From contig NZ_JAMQVC010000002.1 of the NCBI RefSeq assembly GCF_023721415.1, positions 496,001 to 560,000 of the forward strand: a stretch of 64,000 nt of DNA, given 5' to 3'. Position 1 is the stretch's first letter. The number at the start of each line of letters is the position of its first letter. This DNA is from Galbibacter mesophilus. Lineage in GTDB: Bacteria; Bacteroidota; Bacteroidia; Flavobacteriales; Flavobacteriaceae. Below are positions 24,064-32,118 of the stretch, piece after piece. A program made the translations under genes and the position numbers. Under the pieces are notes generated by a model. It was given only the letters and a program-made list of their open reading frames with translations. It was not told where the DNA came from and made no database searches.

Positions 24064-25131
24064 TTACAGCGTTTTATCCTTATAATAATTTACCAATAGC
24101 GCCACCACATAACTGTAGCTTTTTAATCCTTCTTTTTGGTTGTTTGCTTTTAAGAAGTTGTTATATGTTTGTTTAAAAGCAGGTTCGGCCTTGGTTTTGT
24201 GTCGTTTCCAAAAATTGGCGACTTCAATGTAATTTTTTATAATTCCACCGTGGACAATTTCGTTGTATTCCTCAAACTTCTTAATGTCCCTTCTTTTTAC
24301 TTCACCTAAACAATACCGAAGCACATAAATGTAACCTGAATATTGAAAGTATAAATCTTCGTTGGCGGTGGCGGCAAGAAATGCTATAAAATTGGCCTCG
24401 TTTTCTGCGGAATATCCTATTTGGTGTGCCTGTTCGTGGCAACTTACGGTAGGATATTTAAAGTCGACTTGGAGTCCGTTTACCTGAGCTTCATTGGTAA
24501 ACGGATTCAGGTAACCGCTGTATCCCATGTAGGTGAGAGCGGTGCTGTAAAGGGATGTTTTTATGCTTTTTGGATGATAGCTGAATGCTGGTATTTCTTT
24601 TCCCAGAACTCTGTAGCCGTCCATGGTTTTATTATAAATCTCAGCTTTAGAATACGGTATTTTCACCATGATGCTATCGTCTGCGACCAATTTTGAATGG
24701 ATGGTGTTACTCTTTTCGATAAGTTTCTCAGTGAAATCATAAAGTTCTTCTGAAGTATAATCACTAGAAAGATTTAATTTTTTATGAATAGGAAGTCGGT
24801 AATAATTAAGTCCCCAGAATAAATGAAAGACAAAATAGATAAAAGAAATTACGAAGAATACTTCCCTAAAGAAAACACGTGTGCTGTAAAAGAAATACTT
24901 TCCTTTTAAAATTAAAAAACGAATGATGAATACTACCAACAAGGTGTAAAAAAGATCTCCAATGGAAAATGGAATCCAGCCGAAAGTATACCGAAAACCT
25001 TTTGAAATAAACTGATAAAGAAAGTTACTGTAATATTTTTCTATAAATTCCGGATATCCTGCCAGCCATTTCACCAAAATGTATTGTGGAATAATTGAAA
25101 AGGCTAAAATAGATTTGAGGCGGTTAGACAT
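24064..25131 (-). CDS. DUF3810 membrane protein with zinc-protease-like motif
   Basis: The 355-residue protein has two or three N-terminal membrane segments (about 8-24, 55-75, 88-108) and a large extracytoplasmic domain. It is recognisable as DUF3810, a family of Bacteroidota. The domain carries HEQAH within VSCHEQAHQIGYSAENEANF (near residue 230), the HExxH pattern with a downstream Glu as in gluzincin-type proteases. A protease function is plausible but unproven. It is divergent from pepD. Confidence 0.88.
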   Translation of the reverse strand: MSNRLKSILAFSIIPQYILVKWLAGYPEFIEKYYSNFLYQFISKGFRYTFGWIPFSIGDLFYTLLVVFIIRFLILKGKYFFYSTRVFFREVFFVISFIYFVFHLFWGLNYYRLPIHKKLNLSSDYTSEELYDFTEKLIEKSNTIHSKLVADDSIMVKIPYSKAEIYNKTMDGYRVLGKEIPAFSYHPKSIKTSLYSTALTYMGYSGYLNPFTNEAQVNGLQVDFKYPTVSCHEQAHQIGYSAENEANFIAFLAATANEDLYFQYSGYIYVLRYCLGEVKRRDIKKFEEYNEIVHGGIIKNYIEVANFWKRHKTKAEPAFKQTYNNFLKANNQKEGLKSYSYVVALLVNYYKDKTL

Positions 25132-25217
25132 ATTTTACCAGTAGAAATAATTTACATGGTAAATATGATGATATTTTTTTTAAATCAGCTGATATACAAT
25201 TAGAGAATTATCCCTAC

Positions 25218-25252
25218 TTGCCGATTTTTTATAAATTCAATTCTTATTTTTG
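25218..25252 (+). promoter_or_regulatory. Promoter of pepD
   Basis: TTG (25218-25220) and TATTTTTG (25245-25252) are 24 nt apart, slightly longer than the usual range. Transcription from about 25259 would give a leader of about 120 nt before the ATG at 25383. Confidence 0.5.
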
Positions 25253-25259
25253 TAAAATA

Positions 25260-25330
25260 CCCATTACCAAATTCCAAGTCAATCAAAATTAGTAATGGGG
25301 ATATTGCACCTGCCTTCCGGCCAGGCAGGT
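25260..25330 (+). repeat. Two inverted repeats in the pepD leader
   Basis: CCCATTAC (25260-25267) pairs with GTAATGGG (25292-25299), 24 nt apart. Eight bases further on ACCTGCCT (25308-25315) pairs with AGGCAGGT (25323-25330), 7 nt apart. The second resembles the CCTGCC...GGCAGG interspersed palindromes known from flavobacterial genomes. Confidence 0.6.
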
Positions 25331-25382
25331 CTTACCAATATAAAAAAGTAGAATAACCAGATGAAAAATCTAAGCAATCAAT

Positions 25383-26849
25383 ATGAGTAAAGAAGTAAGA
25401 GCCCTAGCGCCTAATGAGATATGGGAAAAATTTGCCGATTTAAACGCGGTACCAAGACCTTCTAAAAAAGAAGAGCAAGTAATTGCCTTTATGATGGATT
25501 TTGGGCGAAACCTAAATTTAGAAACTTTCAAGGACGAAGTCGGGAATGTAATCATAAGAAAACCTGCTACTTCGGGAATGGAGAATAGAAAAACTGTTGT
25601 CCTGCAATCGCACCTTGATATGGTGCATCAAAAAAACAACGATACTAAATTTGATTTCAGCAATGAAGGAATCAATATGTATGTTACCGAAGACGGTTGG
25701 GTAAAAGCCAATGGTACCACTTTAGGAGCCGATAACGGGTTGGGAGTAGCGGCGATTATGGCAATTTTGGAGAGCAAAACAATACCTCACCCAGCGATAG
25801 AAGCTTTATTTACCATTGATGAGGAAACGGGCATGACCGGTGCAAAAGGTTTGCAAGGTGGTGTGCTTACGGGTGATATTTTATTGAATTTAGATACGGA
25901 AGAAGATGACGAAATTGATATAGGATGTGCCGGTGGTGTAGACATAACGGCTACCAGAAAATATGAAGAAGAAGACACGCCAGAAAATGTAACGGCATAT
26001 AAAATTTTAGTAAAAGGTCTTCAAGGGGGACATAGTGGTATGGATATCCACCGCGGTTATGGCAATGCCAATAAAATAATGAATCGTTTGCTTTTTGATG
26101 GTTTTGAGAGCTTTGGACTAAGAATTTCGATGATAGATGGAGGCGGACTAAGAAATGCGATTCCAAGAGAAAGTGAGGCGATTATTGTTGTGGATGAAAT
26201 CCATCACGATGCTTTTGCTTTGGAATTTAATCAGTTGGCAACCACTATTAAAAAAGAATATAGAACCAATGAGCCTTCTTTGTCTATTACTGCGGAAGTT
26301 ATTGACGTTCCTGAGAAAGTAATGCATTTAGGAGTGCAAGAGGGGATAACCAGAGCCTTATATGCAGCGCATAATGGGGTTTATGTGATGAGTGCCGATA
26401 TGGAAGGCCTAGTGCAAACCTCTAACAATATTGCACGGGTTAAAATTAAAGAAGGGAAAATAAAAGTTTTGTGTCTAACACGGTCTTCCGTGGAGTCTTC
26501 AAAAATAGATTTGGCCAATAGTTTACGTGCAACTTTCGAGCTATGTGGATGCGAAGTAACGTTAAGCGGTGAATATCCTGGCTGGAAGCCAAATCCGGAA
26601 AGTGCTATTTTGAAAGTGCTAAATGAAAAATACCAACAATTATTCGAAGAAACTCCGCATGTGGTAGCTTGCCACGCCGGACTCGAATGCGGTATTTTAG
26701 GACAAAATTATCCCGAAATGGATATGATTAGTTTCGGTCCGACCATCAAAGGCGCCCATTCCCCTGATGAAAGGGCGAATGTGGCTTCCGTTCAAAAATT
26801 TTGGAAATTTCTCCAAGAGATCTTAAAGGATATACCCGTTAAGGATTAA
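25383..26849 (+). CDS. pepD: Aminoacyl-histidine dipeptidase (M20C)
   Basis: The 488-residue cytoplasmic zinc peptidase cleaves Xaa-His dipeptides such as carnosine. M20 family motifs are intact: SHLDMVHQ (near residue 80, first zinc ligand), LGADNGLGVAA (near 116, bridging Asp), DEETGMTGAKGL (near 146, catalytic Glu and ligand), and GPTIKGAHSPDE (near 460, last His). Length is that of PepD. The ATG at 25383 is preceded by AATCAAT, without Shine-Dalgarno. An OsmC gene follows after 29 nt and is probably cotranscribed. Confidence 0.95.
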   Translation: MSKEVRALAPNEIWEKFADLNAVPRPSKKEEQVIAFMMDFGRNLNLETFKDEVGNVIIRKPATSGMENRKTVVLQSHLDMVHQKNNDTKFDFSNEGINMYVTEDGWVKANGTTLGADNGLGVAAIMAILESKTIPHPAIEALFTIDEETGMTGAKGLQGGVLTGDILLNLDTEEDDEIDIGCAGGVDITATRKYEEEDTPENVTAYKILVKGLQGGHSGMDIHRGYGNANKIMNRLLFDGFESFGLRISMIDGGGLRNAIPRESEAIIVVDEIHHDAFALEFNQLATTIKKEYRTNEPSLSITAEVIDVPEKVMHLGVQEGITRALYAAHNGVYVMSADMEGLVQTSNNIARVKIKEGKIKVLCLTRSSVESSKIDLANSLRATFELCGCEVTLSGEYPGWKPNPESAILKVLNEKYQQLFEETPHVVACHAGLECGILGQNYPEMDMISFGPTIKGAHSPDERANVASVQKFWKFLQEILKDIPVKD

Positions 26850-26878
26850 GTTGTTTTCAGCTATTATAGGAAAAGAAA

Positions 26879-27352
26879 ATGACCAAAAAGCATCAGTATG
26901 CTACAAACGTAAAATGGACAGGCAACCTTGGCGATGGCACAAAAGGGTATGCTTCCTATACCCGTGACCATATTATTTCCGTAGAAGGAAAACCCGATAT
27001 TATGGCTTCTTCAGATGTTGCTTTTCGCGGGGATGCAAGTCGGCACAACCCAGAAGATCTTTTTTTGGCCTCTTTGTCAAGTTGCCATATGCTTTGGTAT
27101 CTTCATCTGTGTTCAGTGGAAGGTGTTGTAATTACTGCTTACCGAGATAGAGCAGAAGGTATCATGGAAGAAGATAAAAAGGGGAGTGGAAAGTTTACGA
27201 AAGTTGTATTGAAACCTTTGGTGGAAGTAGCTTCAGAAGAAATGAAAGAAAAGGCTATAAAACTACATCATAAAGCAAATGAATATTGTTTTATAGCCAA
27301 TTCCTGTAATTTTCCAATAACCCACGAACCCAAGGTAAGGGTTAAAGAGTAA
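26879..27352 (+). CDS. OsmC-family peroxidase-like protein
   Basis: The 157-residue protein is of the OsmC/Ohr superfamily, thiol peroxidases that reduce organic hydroperoxides. The first conserved Cys is in LASLSSCHMLWYLHLC (near residue 65), and the second in the C-terminal part (ANEYCFIANSCNFPITHEP, near 140); the RHNPEDLF motif before the first Cys is typical of the YhfA-like subgroup. It follows pepD by 29 nt. The stop is 5 nt from that of the convergent FGE-like gene, and GTTAAAGA/TCTTTAAC (27341-27370) spans both stops as a weak hairpin. Confidence 0.9.
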   Translation: MTKKHQYATNVKWTGNLGDGTKGYASYTRDHIISVEGKPDIMASSDVAFRGDASRHNPEDLFLASLSSCHMLWYLHLCSVEGVVITAYRDRAEGIMEEDKKGSGKFTKVVLKPLVEVASEEMKEKAIKLHHKANEYCFIANSCNFPITHEPKVRVKE

Positions 27353-27357
27353 AGGAA

Positions 27358-28464
27358 TTATTTCTTTAACATCTCCGCAGTTGCAACAGTACGGAATCCT
27401 AAATGTTCTTGTCCGGAATCCAATGAAGTAGCCATTCTTGCCGAGATTCTATAGCTGGCGCAATACGAATCACTACATAAAAATGAACCGCCTTTTATAA
27501 CTCTTTCTTGGGAAAGTGGTGTATTTGGATTGTACCACTTGGTAGCTCCTTGCGGATTGGTAACTTCTCCCTGTTCCAACAGTTCTTTGTAGTAATTTAT
27601 ATTAAACCAATCTTGCGTCCATTCCCATACATTTCCAGACATTTCATACAGGCCATAAGAATTTGGAGGGAAAGACTTTACGGGTGCTTTATTCTCAAAT
27701 CCGTCCTTTTCGTCATTTCTGGTAGGAAATTCCCCATCCCACGTATTGGCTTGGTCATTTAGCTTATTAACATCGTCGCCCCAAGCATACATTGAATTTT
27801 TAGAGCCTCCGTGCGCTGCCCATTCCCATTCTGCTTCGGTAGGTAATCTTCTTCCAGCCCATTCGCAATAAGCAATGGCATCTTCGTAAGCAATATGCAC
27901 TACAGGATAATCTCCCATACCTTCAATAGAGCTTCCTGGGCCCTTTGGATGTTTCCAATCAGCGCCTATTTTCCATTCCCACCATTGGGAAAAATCATAT
28001 AAATTGGGAACACTGTTTTTTGTTTTTTTAAAGACTAAAGAACCAGGTTGTAAAAGGGAATCATGTGGTTTAGGTGTGCCAGGAGGAACTTGTTTTTTTA
28101 TTTCTTCCCATTCAATTTTTCGTTCCGCTACGGTTACGTATCCTGTTTCTTCAACAAACTTTGCATATTCGTCATTGGTAACTTCAGTTTCATCCATAAA
28201 GAAACCATCTACACGCACTGGGTGTGCAGGTTTTTCTTGATTCAATGCGAACTTATCGTTGTCTCTTGCACCCTGTGTGAAATTACCACCGGGAATCCAA
28301 ACCATACCTTCAGGTGTTGCAACGTCTTTTGGTTTTTCCGTAATCAACGGTGCTGGAGTTTCTTTTTCAATAACTTCTGCAGTAGATTCCTTCTCTTCTT
28401 TGTTTTTACATTGAATAAGAAACACGCTAAACGTTACGATGGGTATTAGGCGTAGTAATTTCAT
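27358..28464 (-). CDS. Exported lipoprotein of the formylglycine-generating enzyme (SUMF1) family
   Basis: The 368-residue protein starts with a lipoprotein signal (SVFLIQC, Cys at about 19) and then a full FGE-sulfatase domain (about 50-362): GMVWIPGGNFTQGARD, DETEVTNDEYAKF, RLPTEAEWEWAAHGG, SGNVWEWTQDW and GGSFLCSDSYC. The two cysteines C330 and C335 are spaced as the catalytic pair of true FGEs, which oxidise a sulfatase Cys to formylglycine with copper and oxygen. Many FGE-like proteins lack this pair. Here it is intact but the protein is predicted to be exported and lipidated, whereas known bacterial FGEs act in the cytoplasm. No sulfatase gene is in the window. GldK/GldJ-type gliding proteins share the fold, but lack this cysteine pair as far as I know. 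Confidence 0.9.
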   Translation of the reverse strand: MKLLRLIPIVTFSVFLIQCKNKEEKESTAEVIEKETPAPLITEKPKDVATPEGMVWIPGGNFTQGARDNDKFALNQEKPAHPVRVDGFFMDETEVTNDEYAKFVEETGYVTVAERKIEWEEIKKQVPPGTPKPHDSLLQPGSLVFKKTKNSVPNLYDFSQWWEWKIGADWKHPKGPGSSIEGMGDYPVVHIAYEDAIAYCEWAGRRLPTEAEWEWAAHGGSKNSMYAWGDDVNKLNDQANTWDGEFPTRNDEKDGFENKAPVKSFPPNSYGLYEMSGNVWEWTQDWFNINYYKELLEQGEVTNPQGATKWYNPNTPLSQERVIKGGSFLCSDSYCASYRISARMATSLDSGQEHLGFRTVATAEMLKK

Positions 28465-28536
28465 TTGAGCTTTTTGAATTTGAATAATGCCAAACTTACA
28501 AAACTCTTTTCAAAAATCCACCCTCGCTTGTTTGAT

Positions 28537-29802
28537 TTAAGCGGTTATTATCCTGTGTTTTTTAATAAAATCAGGATCAATGGTAACCCCATTTCCGTAA
28601 CCTGTAGGAAGCTTAATTTTTCCATCCTTTGGAACGAGCGTAGAGGTATTGCATTCAAAAGGGATATTCGTAGAAATTCCTTTAAACTCATGGTAAGGCC
28701 CGGCATTTGGAAGTACGGAAACGAATTGCATCATATACAAATATCCAAGTCCGGTACCGGAAATATGCGGAGTGCATACCAAACCTTTGGCTGCTGCCAT
28801 TCTAGCAACTTTCATACTTCTTATCATGCCACCAAAATAGAAAAGGTCTTGTTGAACCATGTGAACAGAGTTGGTGGCAATGAGCCATCTAAAATTACGG
28901 ATGCTCACTTCTCCGCCACCCGAGCCAATAGGGATGGTGAGGTTTTCTGCAACTCGCTTCCAATCTTCATAATAATCCGTTGGAACAGGCTGTTCAAACA
29001 AATCGATTTCATTATTTTCTAGAAGTTTTCCAATTCTTATGGCTTCTTCGGCTTCATAACTTCCGTTGCAATCGGCGTAAATAGCAATGTCTTCACCGAA
29101 ATTCTTTCGCATAAGCGGAATTAACTTTTCGGTTCTTCCGGCTGGATGTTCAGGGATGTTTCTTCTCCCACCAATTTTAAATTTAACGGCTTTGGCATTG
29201 GTTTCCTGCTGAAGCTTTTTAATGTTTTCTATACTTTCTTCAGCAGACTTACCTCGATTATTATTGGCCTGATAAATGGCGATATCGGTATGGTGTATGT
29301 CGCCAATGAGTTCTCCGGTGCTTTTTTTAGCTATATGTCCCAGCATATCCAAAATTGCCATTTCTACCGTGGCAAGCGGTATCCAAAGTGTGTACCCTTG
29401 GTATTTATAATTGTTTTGAAACAGCAGAACATCTTCCACCAATTTATCCAGATCGCGGGCATCTTTACCCACGAAAAACGGATTGATACGTTGTGTTTGC
29501 ATAGGATATAAGTGAGGCATGCGAATATTATGACCTACACAGTATCCTTCAGCTCCCTCTTGAGACCTTACGCGGCACATATAATTTCCGTTATATTCCA
29601 AAAGTTCACACGATTCTATTATTACCTGATCTTTGAAAAGCTGTTTTTTTAAGACAGGCTTTTTTAAAGCTTCGTCCAAATCGGTATAATCTGGATACGT
29701 ATTTTTGGTTTCTGTTGGTGCCGTATTGCAAGAATTTAAAAAAGAGACACCCACTCCGGCAGCAAGGGTATTTTTAACAAAATTTCTACGCGTATTTTTC
29801 AT
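28537..29802 (-). CDS. Tat-exported enolase-superfamily enzyme (mandelate racemase subgroup)
   Basis: The 421-residue protein has a twin-arginine signal (NTRRNFVKNTLAAGVGVSFL) ending in a possible lipobox Cys at 25. The catalytic barrel carries KxK (Lys207, Lys209), metal ligands Asp244, Glu270 and Glu298 (YADCNGSYE, LFEQPVP, GSGGGEVS), Asp319, and a general-base His346 (CTPHISGTG). This matches the mandelate-racemase subgroup, which includes acid-sugar dehydratases. Export by Tat means it folds with its Mg in the cytoplasm and works outside. It lies 72 bp upstream of the FGE-like gene on the same strand and is divergent from the GH5 glucanase; a role on sugar acids released from polysaccharides is inferred. 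Confidence 0.9.
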   Translation of the reverse strand: MKNTRRNFVKNTLAAGVGVSFLNSCNTAPTETKNTYPDYTDLDEALKKPVLKKQLFKDQVIIESCELLEYNGNYMCRVRSQEGAEGYCVGHNIRMPHLYPMQTQRINPFFVGKDARDLDKLVEDVLLFQNNYKYQGYTLWIPLATVEMAILDMLGHIAKKSTGELIGDIHHTDIAIYQANNNRGKSAEESIENIKKLQQETNAKAVKFKIGGRRNIPEHPAGRTEKLIPLMRKNFGEDIAIYADCNGSYEAEEAIRIGKLLENNEIDLFEQPVPTDYYEDWKRVAENLTIPIGSGGGEVSIRNFRWLIATNSVHMVQQDLFYFGGMIRSMKVARMAAAKGLVCTPHISGTGLGYLYMMQFVSVLPNAGPYHEFKGISTNIPFECNTSTLVPKDGKIKLPTGYGNGVTIDPDFIKKHRIITA

Positions 29803-29962
29803 TGGTGCTAGATTGGTTTTTTTGTTTAATACTGATAAAGCTACATATTTTTTGAACCAGAATAGAAGCTATGAAGATATTTGATAACAAATCGATAAAA
29901 TGAAAGCATTAGAACCCTAGAATTATTAGAAACTTTGTACCAAGTTAAAAAGAAAGTTTATA

Positions 29963-31066
29963 ATGAAAATTACAAAGGGTTTAATTATAACGGCTTTATT
30001 GGCTGTTGTAAGTATTGGTTGCAAAAATGAAAATAAAGCAATTAAAAAAACTTCAACTGCAAAAAATGTTTTGGCTGAAGAAAATACGCCGATAAAAATG
30101 TACGGAGCCTTACAGATTGAAGGTGCCCAGCTTAAAAGTGAATGTGGAAAACCAATACAATTGGCAGGTATGAGCCTTTTTTGGCATCAATGGCCTGGAA
30201 AAGAATTTTGGAACGAAAAAGCATTTAGAAAACTTCGGGACGATTGGAAGTTACAATACCTAAGAGCTCCTTTAGGGATTGAACTAAAAGGCTGCTACAT
30301 AGATAAACCAGAAGAAGGAATGGCACAAATGCGAACCGCTATTGAAGCGGCTATTGCCAATGATATTTATATTATTGTGGATTGGCATGCACATGATGCC
30401 CACCCTGAATTGGCGAAAAGTTTTTTTGCTGAAATTTCCAAGGATTACGGGAAATACCCGAATGTGATTTATGAAATATTTAATGAACCTACCGGAAGGT
30501 CATTTACCGATGTTGACGAAACTTGGCCTGAACTAAAAGCGTATTCCCAAGAACTTATTGCTACCATTCGAGAGAATGATCCGGACAATATTATTATAGT
30601 GCCCACACCATTTTGGGATCAACTGACCGATCAAGCAGCCGATGATCCCATCAATGTGGATGCAAACGGTAATGAAGTTTCCAATATTGCTTACACATTA
30701 CACTTTTATGCTGGTCAGCATAAGGAAGATGTGCGTGATAAAGCGGAATATGCCATACAAAAAGGATTGCCTATTTGGGTGACAGAATGCGGACGTGTAG
30801 GGACAAATTTTGGAAAACCAAGGGCAGAGAATGCGAATCCGGTAGATGTAGAATCATTTGAAAAATGGATGCAATGGCTTAACAAACATCAAATAAGCTA
30901 CAGTAAATGGTCTTTAAGCACCAAAGATGAAATGAGTTCTTCGTTTTATAAAGGTGCAGATCCACATGGAAATTGGACAGGAGCCGATTTAACCGAGGAG
31001 GGGAAATGGAACCGAAACCATTTCAGGGAACGTTTTAAAAACGGTTGGTCAGAAGGATGTAAATAG
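29963..31066 (+). CDS. GH5 family endoglucanase (cellulase-like), lipoprotein
   Basis: The 367-residue protein has a lipoprotein signal (LLAVVSIGC, Cys20) and one glycoside hydrolase family 5 domain (about 50-350). The acid/base Glu175 is in VIYEIFNEPTG, the nucleophile Glu275 in IWVTECGRVG, and the substrate-binding residues in DWHAHDA (near 140) and LHFYAGQHK (near 247). It looks like subfamily 2 endo-beta-1,4-glucanases. It has no carbohydrate-binding module and would be anchored in the outer membrane. Substrate could be cellulose-like or mixed beta-glucan. No SusC/SusD pair is in the window, so this is not a classical polysaccharide utilisation locus. Confidence 0.92.
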   Translation: MKITKGLIITALLAVVSIGCKNENKAIKKTSTAKNVLAEENTPIKMYGALQIEGAQLKSECGKPIQLAGMSLFWHQWPGKEFWNEKAFRKLRDDWKLQYLRAPLGIELKGCYIDKPEEGMAQMRTAIEAAIANDIYIIVDWHAHDAHPELAKSFFAEISKDYGKYPNVIYEIFNEPTGRSFTDVDETWPELKAYSQELIATIRENDPDNIIIVPTPFWDQLTDQAADDPINVDANGNEVSNIAYTLHFYAGQHKEDVRDKAEYAIQKGLPIWVTECGRVGTNFGKPRAENANPVDVESFEKWMQWLNKHQISYSKWSLSTKDEMSSSFYKGADPHGNWTGADLTEEGKWNRNHFRERFKNGWSEGCK

Positions 31067-31098
31067 ATTATTCCGAGGAAATACGCTAAAATTAATAA

Positions 31099-31782
31099 TT
31101 ACACATTTTTTTGAACGACTTCAAAAACCTTACTACCATCGCACTTCAAGGTCTTGGAAGGAAATTTCAACAAAAGCGCATAATCATGGGTGGCCATTAA
31201 AATGGTTCGCCCATTTTTATTTATTTCCTGAAGCACTTTCATCACTTCCACACTGGTTTGTGGATCGAGATTTCCTGTAGGCTCATCGGCTAGAATGAGT
31301 TCGGGGTCGTTTAAAAGAGCCCTTGCAATTGCAACACGCTGTTGTTCTCCGCCAGAAAGCTGATGCGGGAATTTAAAACCTTTGGTTGCCATGCCTACTT
31401 TTTTAAGAACTTCGTCAATTTTGGCGGTAATTTTATCTTTGTCTTTCCAACCCGTAGCTTTCAGTACAAACAATAAATTGTCGTTTATAGTTCTGTCTGG
31501 CAATAATTTGAAGTCTTGAAAAACAATCCCTAATTTACGTCTCAAGTATGGAATATCTTTTTCTTTGAGCGTTTTTAAATCATAATCAACTATAGTTCCA
31601 GAGCCTTGCGTTAAAGGAAGATCACCATAAAGTGTTTTCATAAAACTACTTTTTCCACTTCCAGTTTTACCGATTAAATAAACAAATTCCCCTTTGGAAA
31701 TATCGAGGTTAATCTCGCTTAGTACTAAATTTTCACGCTGGTAAATAGCAACATCTTTAAGCTCTAAAATTACGTCACTCAT
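31099..31782 (-). CDS. ftsE: Cell-division ABC ATPase FtsE
   Basis: The 227-residue ATPase has Walker A (GKTGSGKSS, near residue 37), the Q-loop region ([19 protein letters not shown], near 87), the signature [15 protein letters not shown] (near 140) and Walker B ([13 protein letters not shown], near 160). The sequence is typical of FtsE, which with FtsX links septal ring and peptidoglycan hydrolases. I start at the ATG 31782 ([10 protein letters not shown]); an upstream in-frame TTG at 31791 adds three residues. ftsX is not adjacent, unlike in proteobacteria. Confidence 0.9.
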   Translation of the reverse strand: MSDVILELKDVAIYQRENLVLSEINLDISKGEFVYLIGKTGSGKSSFMKTLYGDLPLTQGSGTIVDYDLKTLKEKDIPYLRRKLGIVFQDFKLLPDRTINDNLLFVLKATGWKDKDKITAKIDEVLKKVGMATKGFKFPHQLSGGEQQRVAIARALLNDPELILADEPTGNLDPQTSVEVMKVLQEINKNGRTILMATHDYALLLKFPSKTLKCDGSKVFEVVQKNV

Positions 31783-32118
31783 GGTATTCAATTAATTGAA
31801 AAGTCTTTTAAGGGTTGTGCAAATTATGGTTTTCCTATAGATTCTCCCCAAATATTCCCATAATTTTTTGATTGTTTTTCAGAAGGAAAAATATGTTTTC
31901 TAAAAAACTTTCAGTAAAGGTAATTATAAAAAGCCTTTTTGAAATACAATTTATTCCTTTAGGATAATTATAACAAAATTTCCACGTTATTAGTGTGATC
32001 ATTCATGTATTTTTGGATGGTATTATCAACTATCTTTGAAGGGATTTCAGGGATACGGAATAGCTAACAACCATCGACGTAAAACTCGAAATAATTAAAC
32101 AGAATTAAACCAAATTTT
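31783..32118 (+). promoter_or_regulatory. Divergent intergenic region with the promoter of the TPR-barrel operon
   Basis: No gene is visible in this 336-bp region. TATCTTTG (32031-32038) matches TAnnTTTG; a TTTG at 32012-32015 lies 15 nt upstream, a bit close. Transcription would start near 32045 and give a leader of about 74 nt. The left half must contain the ftsE promoter, which I cannot locate. Confidence 0.5.

Noticed and set aside
27358-28464. Gliding-motility lipoprotein GldJ/GldK
   Set aside because: The fold is shared but the CxxxxC catalytic pair of true FGEs is present and no other gld genes are adjacent; I therefore call FGE-like.
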